DNA of 64,000 bases from WRGT01 sp964450405 (GTDB lineage: Bacteria > Spirochaetota > UBA4802 > UBA5550). How positions within the stretch are numbered: position 1 is the stretch's first letter; every line of letters starts with the position of its first letter. A model generated the notes under the pieces. It ran no database searches, was not told the origin of the DNA, and was given only the letters and a program-made list of their open reading frames with translations. The translations under genes and the position numbers were made by a program. The stretch spans positions 1 to 64,000 of the forward strand of contig CAYVCQ010000009.1 in assembly GCA_964450405.1 (NCBI GenBank), given 5' to 3'. Below are positions 17,335 through 25,671 of the stretch, one piece after another.

Positions 17335-18897
17335 ATGTCATCAGTATTGCGGTCATTCGGTACTGTCGCTCTATCTACTTTATGCAGCCGGATTCTTGGT
17401 CTGGTGCGTGATGTTCTCATGGCTGCATATTTTGGTGCTGCACGAACTGCCGATGTGTTTTATATTTCTTTTATGATTCCGAATCTTTTCAGACGGCTTG
17501 TCGCTGAAGGTGCTCTTACAATATCATTTATACCTGTATATACCGGAACACTTATAAAAGATGGTGAAGATGAGGCGATGAAACTTGCCCAGAAGGTAAT
17601 GACAGTGCAGGCAATTTTCATGCTGACTATTATTACAGTAGGGATAATTTTATCTCCTGTATTTATGAAATTTTTTTTCGGGAGAAGTGATTCTCCGGAA
17701 ATATTATCTCTCTCTATAAAACTCACACAGCTGATGTTTCCTTATCTTTTTTTTGTAGGATTTGTTGCATTTGCAATGGGATATCTTAATTCTCACAGAC
17801 ATTTTTTTTCTCCGGCCATTGCTCCGGTTTTTCTTAATGTAGGAATAATTACCGGGATAGTTTATATCAGCAGATTTTTCAAAGAACCGGTTTACGGTGT
17901 AGCATTTGGAGTCCTCATCGGCGGAATACTTCAGCTTGTAATTCAGATTCCATATATGGTTAAAGAAGGATTTGTTTTCAGGATTTCGGTGGATTTCAAA
18001 CATCCCGGAATAAAAAAAATATTCAAAATGCTTACACCTGCACTCTTCGGAATTGCTATTTATCAGATAAATATTCTCGTGAGCAATATGCTTGCAACGA
18101 TGATTCCGGAGGGGAGTGTTTCATATATTTATTATACGAACAGGCTTACTGAACTGGTTCTTGGAGTCTTTATTGTTTCAATCGGTAATGTTATTCTTCC
18201 CGAGATGTCCAGACTCAACGCGCTTGATGATAATTTAAAGTTCAAAAAATTATTTTCAGACTCGGTTTCTGCAGCGCTGTTTCTCGCTGTTCCAGCTGCT
18301 GCAGCTCTTATCTCTGCGGGTATTCCTGTTATCTCGGTAATTTTTATGCATGGAAAGTTCAGTTATAATGATGTTCTTCTTACATATTACTCACTGGTTT
18401 CGGCAAGCGCAGGAATAATTTTTGTTGCTGCTCTGCGGATCACTACTCCGGCTTTCTATGCGATGAAAGATACAAAAACTCCCGTTATATCTGCGGCGGC
18501 TTCACTTTTTGTGAATATAATCATGGGATATATTCTTATGCATACTCCGCTTAAACACGCTGGACTTACTCTGGCAAACACCCTCTCGGCGATAGTGCAG
18601 ATGGGGATATTGATGGTGATGCTGAATAAGAAGACCGGGGGGATTGATGTTGCAAAGATTCTTAAATCTTTGATGAAGTTTGTTACTGCTTCTTTAGTGA
18701 TGGCAGCTGTGGTTGTGTGGATAGGATCATTTGCGGATTGGGAAAGCGGATCAGTTGCAGCTAAGTGTATATTTCTTATGATAATTGTTTTTACAGGAGG
18801 AGGAGTCTATTTTGCAGTTTGTTACATACTCCGCTCTGAAGAGATGATGTATTTTATCAGAAAGATAAAAGAAAAGGCACAGCAGGGACAACCCTAG
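17335..18897 (+). CDS. murJ: Lipid II flippase MurJ
   Basis: Moves lipid-linked peptidoglycan precursor across the inner membrane. 520 residues with about 14 hydrophobic segments. The N-terminus 'TLCSRILGLVRDVLMAAYFGA' and 'ADVFYISFMIPNLFRRLVAEGALTISFIPVY' are the MurJ/MVF signature. AAGGAAG precedes the ATG. The last codons (GGA CAA CCC TAG) come from a 20-bp palindrome shared with the convergent HAD gene, so the protein ends in GQP. Lies divergent from dacB, another cell-wall gene. Confidence 0.95.
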   Translation: MSSVLRSFGTVALSTLCSRILGLVRDVLMAAYFGAARTADVFYISFMIPNLFRRLVAEGALTISFIPVYTGTLIKDGEDEAMKLAQKVMTVQAIFMLTIITVGIILSPVFMKFFFGRSDSPEILSLSIKLTQLMFPYLFFVGFVAFAMGYLNSHRHFFSPAIAPVFLNVGIITGIVYISRFFKEPVYGVAFGVLIGGILQLVIQIPYMVKEGFVFRISVDFKHPGIKKIFKMLTPALFGIAIYQINILVSNMLATMIPEGSVSYIYYTNRLTELVLGVFIVSIGNVILPEMSRLNALDDNLKFKKLFSDSVSAALFLAVPAAAALISAGIPVISVIFMHGKFSYNDVLLTYYSLVSASAGIIFVAALRITTPAFYAMKDTKTPVISAAASLFVNIIMGYILMHTPLKHAGLTLANTLSAIVQMGILMVMLNKKTGGIDVAKILKSLMKFVTASLVMAAVVVWIGSFADWESGSVAAKCIFLMIIVFTGGGVYFAVCYILRSEEMMYFIRKIKEKAQQGQP

Positions 18898-18905
18898 GGT
18901 TGTCC
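18886..18905. repeat. 20-bp palindrome over the convergent murJ/HAD stop codons
   Basis: Perfect palindrome GGACAACCCTAGGGTTGTCC. Its central CTAG holds the TAG of murJ (18895-18897) and, on the other strand, the TAG of the HAD gene (18894-18896). Both proteins therefore end in Gly-Gln-Pro. The same 20 bp recur at 19778-19797 within a longer palindrome. No T tract follows, so it is not a simple terminator. Confidence 0.85.
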
Positions 18906-19601
18906 GTACGGGGGCGGGGGAGGTAGCAGAATTTTCATAAATGCGCCGGTATCGCCAAGATCTTCAAAGTAAAAATCAGGATTTTCATTCTCTAGAATTT
19001 CCCGTGTACTCCATCCGGTGCCCACTGCAATTGAAACAGATCCTGAATATTTTGCGCATCTGACATCGTATATTGTATCGCCTATGATTACAGTGTCTTT
19101 GAAATCTATCTGAAGATTAAAGAGTTCGACTAATCTTTTTTGTGCTATTTCGGGAAGGAGATTTCTTATTGGAGCATCATCACCGTAAACACCGAATTTA
19201 AAGAAACGGTTCAGGTCATGACTGCTCAATTTGATCTTTGCACTTTCAGTAAAATTTCCTGTAAGAAGTCCAAGGATGATGTCATCTCTCTCTGACAAAA
19301 CTGAAAGAATTTCTTTTATCCCCGGGTAAACTGTAACTTCGTAAGTTTTCATATTCTCCTGCAGATAGAAGAAGTATTTATCTTTCAGTAAATCCGATTT
19401 CTCTTCAATATCTTTATCTGAAAATCCCATGATGGATAGGGATTCTTTTAAAATTAGCGGGTCGGTTTTACCCTGGAAGTCAACTCTATCCATCTTTCCG
19501 ATTGTACCGAAAATATCAAGAGTTGCTTTTACAAGAGCTGATCTTCCGGCGCTGTTGCAGTTAAGGATTGTACCATCGATATCAAAGAGAACTGCCTTCA
19601 T
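18894..19601 (-). CDS. HAD-superfamily phosphatase (phosphoglycolate phosphatase-like)
   Basis: 235-residue hydrolase of the haloacid dehalogenase superfamily. Motif I 'FDIDGTIL' with nucleophile Asp7 and Asp9, motif II Thr in 'LLTGNF', a Lys before motif IV, and 'VIIGDTIYDV' with the metal-binding Asp are all seen. The helical cap at residues 15-85 fits the Gph/PGMB subgroup, but the substrate is not decidable. The gene is bracketed by two copies of the GGACAACCC palindrome, and its final GQP residues come from one of them. Confidence 0.88.
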   Translation of the reverse strand: MKAVLFDIDGTILNCNSAGRSALVKATLDIFGTIGKMDRVDFQGKTDPLILKESLSIMGFSDKDIEEKSDLLKDKYFFYLQENMKTYEVTVYPGIKEILSVLSERDDIILGLLTGNFTESAKIKLSSHDLNRFFKFGVYGDDAPIRNLLPEIAQKRLVELFNLQIDFKDTVIIGDTIYDVRCAKYSGSVSIAVGTGWSTREILENENPDFYFEDLGDTGAFMKILLPPPPPYGQP

Positions 19602-19765
19602 GTGTTTTCCTTTGGATTTGGAATTATATTCAAAATCTGCTTACTTTTTTTCTCCGGATAATATGAATATGCAGGCAAATGATTCAATTCTTTTTTTAAA
19701 AGAGGAGGTGATAGATCTCTAACATTATTGCTTTACAAAAAGCTGTTTTATTTATGAATTGGTGT

Positions 19766-19809
19766 TTAATACCGTATGGACAACCCTAGGGTTGTCCATA
19801 CGGTATTAA
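19766..19809. repeat. 44-bp perfect palindrome containing the GGACAACCC core
   Basis: A perfect inverted repeat with no loop: 22 bp on each side, arms starting TTAATACCGTATGGACAA and centred on CTAG at 19786-19789. The central 20 bp equal the murJ/HAD palindrome at 18886-18905. It stands 165 nt upstream of the HAD start and 16 nt before the next gene. Confidence 0.85.
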
Positions 19810-19824
19810 GGAAGGGTTTGATTT

Positions 19825-20316
19825 ATGACAAAGGGAAATTTTAGAAAAAGACGAAGGGAAATAGACATGCAGAGGATAGATCTCCTACCCATTGATATAT
19901 TTCCCGAGGATGCGATTCTTCATGAATTTGAGGGGAGAAGGATTTCAAATATTCTTCTGGAGTTTGCCTCTCCGCTTCTATCTAATATTGACAAGGAGAA
20001 CGGGTTTCAGTTTAAGCTGATGCTTTATTTCGCTGCTGTATCATGGAACTTTTCCTACTTCAAAGATGGCGAGGAGAGGAAAGAGGCGCTGGATAGATTT
20101 CTTCTCAATAATGATCAATTTGCAGGTGATAGAAAAATACAGATGTATAATATTGTGAACAGTCTTTCCATGCGAAAAAAGAAGGGTTTCTGGCAGTATG
20201 ATTTTATGCTGGTAAATTTTGAAACAGTCAAGGGAGAGAAGGATAGTACAGTTATGGCTAGCGCTATACCATATTCTCTGATTAATATTGAAAGTGTATT
20301 CGGAAAAATAAACTGA
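19825..20316 (+). CDS. Hypothetical protein
   Basis: 163 residues; not recognised. The N-terminus is very basic ('RKRRREIDMQR'), the rest is a mixed soluble protein with aromatic-rich stretches ('LYFAAVSWNFSYFKDGEERKEA'). No signal peptide, no membrane helix, no known motif. GGAAGGG lies ahead of the ATG at 19825; a second ATG 14 codons in would remove the basic leader. It stands alone between the 44-bp palindrome and repeat element copy A. Confidence 0.6.
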   Translation: MTKGNFRKRRREIDMQRIDLLPIDIFPEDAILHEFEGRRISNILLEFASPLLSNIDKENGFQFKLMLYFAAVSWNFSYFKDGEERKEALDRFLLNNDQFAGDRKIQMYNIVNSLSMRKKKGFWQYDFMLVNFETVKGEKDSTVMASAIPYSLINIESVFGKIN

Positions 20317-20360
20317 GTAGTTTAGTGGTATACTGAAAATCGGATTTTCATAATTTGTCA

Positions 20361-20670
20361 TTCCGGAATGTTGGGATAATTGACATCCCATATTCCCCTG
20401 TCCCTCGGAGGGGGCACGCAAGAGGGAAATTTTTTGTGAATTTATGATTCACAAAAAATTAGGATAGATACAGGGATGAATTCCTGATGAGTATTGGAGT
20501 CGATACATTGAGGATTGAAGATGAAGATGTATTATATAATATTGAAATTGTTAAAGAATTGATAAGAATAAAACTAACAGCGATATAACCGATATACCCG
20601 GTGCCCCCTCCGGGGGATAGGGGGCAGTAAGGTTTGAACTAAATTAATTATTTTCTCAACATTCCGGGAA
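20361..20670 (+). mobile_element. DUF559-remnant inverted-repeat element, copy A
   Basis: 310-bp element. The left end TTCCGGAATGTTGGGATAAT is repeated inverted at the right end (20646-20670, imperfect). Inside each end is a G/C-rich block (CCCCTGTCCCTCGGAGGGGGCAC on the left; GTGCCCCCTCCGGGGGATAGG on the right) that is also an inverted pair. The centre keeps the last 60 or so codons of a DUF559-type gene, out of frame with its start because of an internal deletion. Confidence 0.7.
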
Positions 20671-20708
20671 GAGCCTTATTTTAAAATCTTAAATTTAAGA
20701 AATAGTAA

Positions 20709-21287
20709 ATGACAGAGTCAATAAACGAAAATTTCAGAATTATAATGATCGGTTCTTCAACCGGCGGACTTCCTGTAATTGAGAAACTTCTTTCAGGGAT
20801 TAAACCTGACAAGTATGCTGTATTAATCGCTCAGCATATGCCTGAGGGTTATACCGGAATGTGGTCCGAGAGACTTAATAATACTACACCCTTCACTGTT
20901 AAAGAGGGGAGCTCCGGGGAACCGGTTAGATGCGGTCATGCATATATAGCACCGGGCAACAAACATATGTATCTTGATCAATCGGAGCATCTGTCGCTCG
21001 TGGTTAATTCTGAACCACATGTGAACAGGTTCCGTCCGTCAATAGATGTGCTTTTTACATCAGCTCTGAATCATTCTCCTGAGAGAATAATTGTAATTAT
21101 GCTAACAGGAATGTGCGACGATGGAGTGATGCCGATGATAGAATTAAGGGAACGTGGTTTTTTAACTATAGCTCAGAACAAGGAATCATCGGTGGTATTT
21201 GGAATGAATAGAGAAGCGATTAATCGGGGTGGAGCGGGGCTTGTGTTCTCTCCTGATGATATGATAGAATACTTAAACGGGATATAA
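20709..21287 (+). CDS. Stand-alone CheB methylesterase domain
   Basis: 192 residues, only the catalytic half of CheB. Triad visible: Ser17 ('GSSTGG'), His43 ('AQHMPEG') and Asp138 ('GMCDDGV'). The receiver domain is absent, so activity would not be controlled by phosphorylation. Such proteins usually act in non-motility or specialised receptor systems. It ends 1 nt before the metallopeptidase-like gene, and a periplasmic-ligand receptor follows after that, but no receptor with methylation helices is in view. ATG without a clear Shine-Dalgarno. Confidence 0.88.
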   Translation: MTESINENFRIIMIGSSTGGLPVIEKLLSGIKPDKYAVLIAQHMPEGYTGMWSERLNNTTPFTVKEGSSGEPVRCGHAYIAPGNKHMYLDQSEHLSLVVNSEPHVNRFRPSIDVLFTSALNHSPERIIVIMLTGMCDDGVMPMIELRERGFLTIAQNKESSVVFGMNREAINRGGAGLVFSPDDMIEYLNGI

Positions 21288-21288
21288 T

Positions 21289-22089
21289 ATGAATCAGGAT
21301 CAGGTTAAGGGTGAACTGCTGAAGCTGGAGCAGGTTAAAGTTGACTTTCAGGTGACGTTCTCCGGAAAGAGCAGCAAGAAGGTTGACGGGCTTTATTATC
21401 CCGACAAGTGCGAGATAATAATTCACAATCAGAATTTTACTGATGACAATCAGCTAATGTACACAGCCATACATGAGTTTGCTCATCATGTGCAGTTTAC
21501 AAGGACTACGGTTCCTGTTACAGCCAGGGCGCACTCAAATGATTTCTGGAGCATTTTCCATACTCTGCTGTTCAGGGCTGAGGAGTTGGGGATATACAAA
21601 AATATTTTTGAAACTAACGACGAGTTCAAAGAGCTTACAGCCAGGCTGCGCGATGAGTATCTTTCAAAGAACGGCCATCTGATGAAGGAGTTCGGCAGCC
21701 TTCTTCTAAAAGCGAGAGAACTTTGTCAGAGGTATCACACAAGCTTTGAAGATTATGTTGACCGGGTACTCCGTCTCCATAGAAACGAGGCGAAGACAAT
21801 AATGAAAACATATACTATGGATATAAAGCCCGAGATCGGATATGAAAATATGAAGACTGTGGCCCGGATTAAAGATGAAGGTCTGCGTCAGGGAGTACAG
21901 GAGGCGTTCCTGGATCAGCGAAGCCCTGACATGATAAAGGCTGATTTAAATCCCAAGGCTGAATTTACAAACAGACTCTCATATCTCGAATCGGAGAAGG
22001 AGAGGGTTGAGAGGTCGCTTGATAAACTCACTGCGCATCTGGCCAAGCTTGAGAGAGACATTGACGTGCTGAAGAAAAGCAGTTTTTGA
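21289..22089 (+). CDS. Putative zinc metallopeptidase (HExxH, SprT/YgjP-like) with coiled-coil tail
   Basis: 266 residues. Zincin motif H62-E63-F-A-H66 and a likely third ligand His82 in 'RAHSNDFW', a spacing and 'H..FW' context like SprT/YgjP-type (WLM-related) peptidases. The second part (about 110-266) is helical, ending in a strongly charged coiled coil ('YLESEKERVERSLDKLTAHLAKLERDID' type). No signal peptide. It follows the CheB-domain gene by 1 nt, so they form a two-gene unit. No substrate can be named. Confidence 0.75.
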   Translation: MNQDQVKGELLKLEQVKVDFQVTFSGKSSKKVDGLYYPDKCEIIIHNQNFTDDNQLMYTAIHEFAHHVQFTRTTVPVTARAHSNDFWSIFHTLLFRAEELGIYKNIFETNDEFKELTARLRDEYLSKNGHLMKEFGSLLLKARELCQRYHTSFEDYVDRVLRLHRNEAKTIMKTYTMDIKPEIGYENMKTVARIKDEGLRQGVQEAFLDQRSPDMIKADLNPKAEFTNRLSYLESEKERVERSLDKLTAHLAKLERDIDVLKKSSF

Positions 22090-22090
22090 A

Positions 22091-22119
22091 TTGACGATCC
22101 GGTAAAACATATATATACT
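22091..22119 (+). promoter_or_regulatory. Promoter of the solute-binding receptor gene
   Basis: TTGACG at 22091-22096, 17-bp spacer, TATACT at 22114-22119, starting 2 nt after the stop of the metallopeptidase-like gene and ending 17 nt before the next ATG. Confidence 0.65.
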
Positions 22120-22136
22120 AAATAAAAGGTATATAT

Positions 22137-23375
22137 ATGTCAGGAAAGCGATTCTATATATTTTTAATACTATTATTTGTAACAGCAATTGTTATATCAG
22201 TTTTTCTTTTTAAAGAAAGAAAAGATAGCAGTTCCGTAATTAAAAACATCGACCTCACCACCTCTGAAAAAGAGTATCTTGCTGATCATAAAAATAGTAT
22301 TACATACATAAATGATTCATATTTCCCACCTATAAGTTTTGTAGACAATACCGGGAGCTATACCGGCATTAATGAAGATTACCTCAGGCTTCTTGAATCC
22401 AGACTGAATATTAAATTTAAAAGAGTATACGCACAAACCTGGAAAGAAGCCTTAGAATTGATAAAGAACGGGAAGATTGATATCATTGGAGGAATTGCTG
22501 TTACACCTGAGAGACTGAAGTTTTTAATTTTTACTCCCGGGTTCACCGATGCCCCCAGTGTTTTTATAACAAGAAAAAATTACAAAAATATTAATAACCG
22601 TTCAGATCTGAGATATAAGAAAGTTGCCGCTACTGAATCATTCGCTGTTATAGAATATCTGAAAAGCGCAGAACCATCTATTATTATCGTACCCGTAAGT
22701 AATGATCTTGAGGGCCTGAAAAAAGTCTCATCCGGAGAGCTGGATGCAGTTGCAAGTGATTATGCAACTGCTTCATATTTTATTGAAAAATTGGGTTTTA
22801 CAAATCTCAGAATTGCGGCAGAGACAGGAATGGATTACAATCTCCATTTCGGTATTAATAATAAAAACACAATCCTTGCCAGCATTATGATAAAAGGTGT
22901 AGCAAGTTTTACTGATGAAGAGAGAAGAGCTATTAAGAAGAGGTGGATTCATCTTGAGTTTGATCCTTTTGTTCTTGGACGAAATTTATGGATGGCGATC
23001 GCGGGACTTCTCTTCCTTATAGTTGCCGGATCAGGGATATTTTTAATTTGGAACAGAGTCCTGAGCATAAAAGTCCGCCAGAGGACAAGTGAGCTTAATG
23101 AGTATAAAGACAAGCTTGAACTACTTGTTGAAGAGAGAACAAAAAAACTTCAGGATACCGTTGAAGAACTTAATGCTTCCCTTGAGAATGTTAAAACTCT
23201 CAGCGGACTTATACCTATATGTGCAAGATGTAAGAATATAAGAGATGACGAGGGGTACTGGCTTCAGACAGAGGAATATATCCGGACTCACACAGAAGCT
23301 GAATTCAGTCACAGCCTCTGCCCTAGTTGTGCTGCTGAACTTTACGGGAAAGAGAAATGGTTTAAAAAGGAATAA
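22137..23375 (+). CDS. Membrane receptor: periplasmic PBPb domain, one TM helix, coiled coil and Cys-rich tail
   Basis: 412 residues. N-terminal signal anchor (about 5-25), then a type-3 solute-binding domain (about 40-280: 'YINDSYFPPISFVDNTGSYTGINEDYL', 'IDIIGGIAVTPERLKFLIFT'), a TM helix (about 285-305), a coiled coil and a C-terminal block of about 50 residues 'GLIPICARCKNIRDDEGYW ... FSHSLCPSCAAELYG' with CxxC pairs. That block is known as the tail of many PAS/PBPb sensor proteins and probably binds a metal. There is no kinase, cyclase or methyl-accepting part, so the output must be by interaction. AAAGG precedes the ATG. Confidence 0.82.
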   Translation: MSGKRFYIFLILLFVTAIVISVFLFKERKDSSSVIKNIDLTTSEKEYLADHKNSITYINDSYFPPISFVDNTGSYTGINEDYLRLLESRLNIKFKRVYAQTWKEALELIKNGKIDIIGGIAVTPERLKFLIFTPGFTDAPSVFITRKNYKNINNRSDLRYKKVAATESFAVIEYLKSAEPSIIIVPVSNDLEGLKKVSSGELDAVASDYATASYFIEKLGFTNLRIAAETGMDYNLHFGINNKNTILASIMIKGVASFTDEERRAIKKRWIHLEFDPFVLGRNLWMAIAGLLFLIVAGSGIFLIWNRVLSIKVRQRTSELNEYKDKLELLVEERTKKLQDTVEELNASLENVKTLSGLIPICARCKNIRDDEGYWLQTEEYIRTHTEAEFSHSLCPSCAAELYGKEKWFKKE

Positions 23376-23435
23376 AAATTAAGCCCCCCGGAGTTGAGCT
23401 GTAGGAAGTTGGGTGTACGATCAACCTTTTATTTT

Positions 23436-23681
23436 TTCCGGGATGTCGGGATAATTGACATTCCTATATCCCCCCTGTCCCCCAGAGGGGGCACGGAAGA
23501 GGGAAATTTTAGTAAATTTATGAATTATAACAATATTAAAAAACCTTATTATATAGTTGAGTGGATATGTATGATAAGAATAAAACTAACAGCGATATAA
23601 CTGATATACCCGGTGCCCCCTCCGGGGGATAGGGGGCAGGAAGATTTGAATTAAATTAATTATTATCCTAACACTTCGGAA
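23436..23681 (+). mobile_element. DUF559-remnant inverted-repeat element, copy B
   Basis: 246-bp copy of the same element: left end TTCCGGGATGTCGGGATAAT, right end TATTATCCTAACACTTCGGA. It keeps the G/C-rich subterminal blocks. The internal gene is reduced to its first 16 or so codons (MNYNNIKKPYYIV...) joined in frame to its last eight (MIRIKLTAI), 26 codons in all. Confidence 0.72.
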
Positions 23682-23753
23682 TCATCAATTTTTTAAAATA
23701 TTATTATCCCGGGCAACTGATCTTTGATAACTCAATGATACAGTTATTAGGAA

Positions 23754-24311
23754 TTATTCACCCGGCAGAAACGCAAAAATCAGTTTGATTCCTACTTTTG
23801 AAAGCATAGTTTCATTAGCCAGCGCTATGATTGACAGGCCAATTAGCGGAAAAAGCGCATCTTTTATTCCCATTGAGAAAACAAGATAAGGCATTACTGA
23901 TGTGAAAATCAGAAGTATAGCGGCAAGAATCATCTTTTTCTTCAGTGCCGGTGTACCCAGTTTTTTAAACCTGTTTTTCCCGTCGAACATTCCGGTGAGC
24001 ATAGTTGCAAGAACTGAAAGCGGGAGAAGATATGTAATAATCTCAACAGTATAAAGAAATTTAATTCCCCAGCTTGCGTCTGTTATTAATGAAAGAATTC
24101 CGAACAAGGGGATCATCCCGGTTATTCCCTGAGGAAGGTGCAGCATTATCGGGTGAAAGTCAAGATCCATTATAAATTTTCTGCGGAGAGATATGTTGTA
24201 TTTGTAGTCTTCAAATACTTTTTTAGAAATTCCGCAGGCAGGGCATATCTCCGGTGAACTATCCTTGTTCATTATAAAACCGCATGCCTTGCATTTTAAA
24301 TATTCTTTCAT
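23754..24311 (-). CDS. Rubredoxin-like/DUF2231-type membrane protein
   Basis: 185 residues. The N-terminus is a rubredoxin-like knuckle pair with Cys7, Cys10, Cys23 and Cys26 ('KCKACG', 'CPACG'), able to hold iron or zinc. After it come 'DFHPIMLHLPQG' and four hydrophobic helices, similar to DUF2231 membrane proteins. This combination suggests an electron-transfer or metal-sensing membrane protein, but no partner is beside it. AGAGGTG sits 7 nt ahead of the ATG. It is a single-gene unit. Confidence 0.7.
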   Translation of the reverse strand: MKEYLKCKACGFIMNKDSSPEICPACGISKKVFEDYKYNISLRRKFIMDLDFHPIMLHLPQGITGMIPLFGILSLITDASWGIKFLYTVEIITYLLPLSVLATMLTGMFDGKNRFKKLGTPALKKKMILAAILLIFTSVMPYLVFSMGIKDALFPLIGLSIIALANETMLSKVGIKLIFAFLPGE

Positions 24312-24598
24312 ATATCACCTCTTTAGTTTTAACAGATTAATCTCTTCTGGTTTTGAAAATATGTAAATCCTCGAGTTCTGGTGCATCTGGTTAATTGATA
24401 ATCCATACAAGATGATCCGTCAATATAAAATTGGCAACTGCTCAAAAACCGGTGTTATTTTACTCTCCGCCTTGCCCCGGACGCGGCGGAGTGCAATTTT
24501 GTCGCGGATTTATATGCTGAATTCAAAGATTATTTTTTTATTGCATATAGTTTCAATAAAAAGGATAATGCTTATCTATCTATATTTTAGAGGTCTTT

Positions 24599-25126
24599 AT
24601 GAATATTAAATCACTTTTTGTTGTTCTGTCACTGATGTTGCTGACTTCATGTTCAATTTTTAAAACTGATATTAAAGATGACGTGGTTATCGATTACAAA
24701 CTTTATCAGGGTAAATGGTATGAAATTGCCCGGCTCCCGAATCCTGTTGAGGAGGGGCTTATATGTGTTACAATGACATACGGATTTCAGGATGAAGGGG
24801 TAATGACCGTTACTAGTAAAGGGAGAAGCAAGAGTGACCCGGAGGATATAAAATCTCTCACCGGAAGAGCATGGATTCCCGATGGAAAAGAACCGAATAA
24901 AATTAAGATACAGTTCATCTGGCCGGTCACAAAAGATTACCTTCTTATTCATATGGATGCAGTTAAGGGTTATGCAATACTCGGTTCACCATTAAAGTAC
25001 CATTTATGGATACTTAGCCGTACACCTTCGATCAATGAAGAGGATATGGCGGAGCTTCTCCGGATAGCTGAAAAGAATCAGTATAAAACAGAGAGTCTGC
25101 AGCGAGTTGAGCAGAGTTGTGAATGA
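24599..25126 (+). CDS. Lipocalin-family outer-membrane lipoprotein (Blc-like)
   Basis: 175 residues. Lipoprotein signal peptide ending 'LLTSC' (Cys18), then the lipocalin signature 'YQGKWYEIARLPNP', and later 'YAILGSPLKYHLWILSRTP', which corresponds to the third structurally conserved region of bacterial lipocalins (Blc). Such proteins bind lipids such as lysophospholipids at the outer membrane. AGAGG stands 7 nt before the ATG. Confidence 0.9.
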   Translation: MNIKSLFVVLSLMLLTSCSIFKTDIKDDVVIDYKLYQGKWYEIARLPNPVEEGLICVTMTYGFQDEGVMTVTSKGRSKSDPEDIKSLTGRAWIPDGKEPNKIKIQFIWPVTKDYLLIHMDAVKGYAILGSPLKYHLWILSRTPSINEEDMAELLRIAEKNQYKTESLQRVEQSCE

Positions 25127-25208
25127 ATACCTGGACCGCTGATTACGCAGATTATACCGCTGATTTGGTGCGGATTTAATTTTGGTAAGTTATCTTAAAT
25201 CTGTCACC
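25127..25208. other. Start of the 545-bp gene-free region
   Basis: No gene seen between the lipocalin stop and the DUF1566-like gene at 25672. This first part holds a short 'CTGATTACGCAGATTATACCGC'-like motif that also occurs, diverged, at the head of the two tandem repeats that follow. Confidence 0.4.
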
Positions 25209-25400
25209 TGTCTGAACATTATTACGGGGATTAAAGGATTTTCACGATTAAATACAGAACTTTTTGCACTATAGGGAATCCTGCTGAATAATTGAATTTT
25301 ATCTACAGAGTATTGTGCACATTTACTTCTCAGTAAAAGAAAGAGGAAACTAGTTTAATACCGGTAATCTATTGAATCCTACGAATCCTGTTCTGACACG
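25209..25400. repeat. About 190-bp tandem direct repeat, unit 1
   Basis: Imperfect copy of the adjoining unit 25401-25590. Shared landmarks in order are TGTCTGAAC, ATTACG-GGATTAAAGGATT, CACGATTAAATA, TGCACATTTA, GGTAATCT/GATAATCT and GAATCCTGTTCTGACA. No reading frame. Confidence 0.7.
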
Positions 25401-25590
25401 TGTCTGAACACGATTACGCGGATTAAAGGATTTACACGATTAAATAGGGAACCTTTTACAACACAAGTAATCCGGTTGAGTAACAGTATTTTGTCTTCAG
25501 TGTACCATGCACATTTAGTTAACTGACAATGGAAAGAGGGAGTAGTCTAATCCTGATAATCTGGTGAATCATATGAATCGTGTTCTGACA
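25401..25590. repeat. About 190-bp tandem direct repeat, unit 2
   Basis: Second copy, head-to-tail with unit 1, starting TGTCTGAACACGATTACGCG. The two have diverged by many substitutions, so the duplication is not recent. The 81 bp from here to 25671 contain a further partial echo (TGAATCATGAAAATCCCTTA, GGTTCAGACAATGTTC). Confidence 0.7.
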
Positions 25591-25671
25591 GGGGACAGAA
25601 TGAATTATCCTGAATCATGAAAATCCCTTAATCCTATAAATCAAGGTTCAGACAATGTTCTAATCATAAAA

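Noticed and set aside
19663..19722. Short frame with an AGGAGGTGATAG stretch upstream of the 44-bp palindrome
   Set aside because: The ribosome-site-like sequence lies at the end of the frame and is followed by a stop, with no start codon behind it.
23394..23600. 68-codon frame crossing repeat copy B
   Set aside because: It is repeat sequence plus the in-frame remnant of the DUF559 gene, not an independent gene.
24463..24493. CTCCGCC...GGCGGAG short palindrome before the lipocalin gene
   Set aside because: Only 7 bp with a long loop; kept out as too weak for a separate feature.
25127..25671. Possible CRISPR-like repeats
   Set aside because: The units are about 190 bp, only two in number, diverged and without spacer structure.
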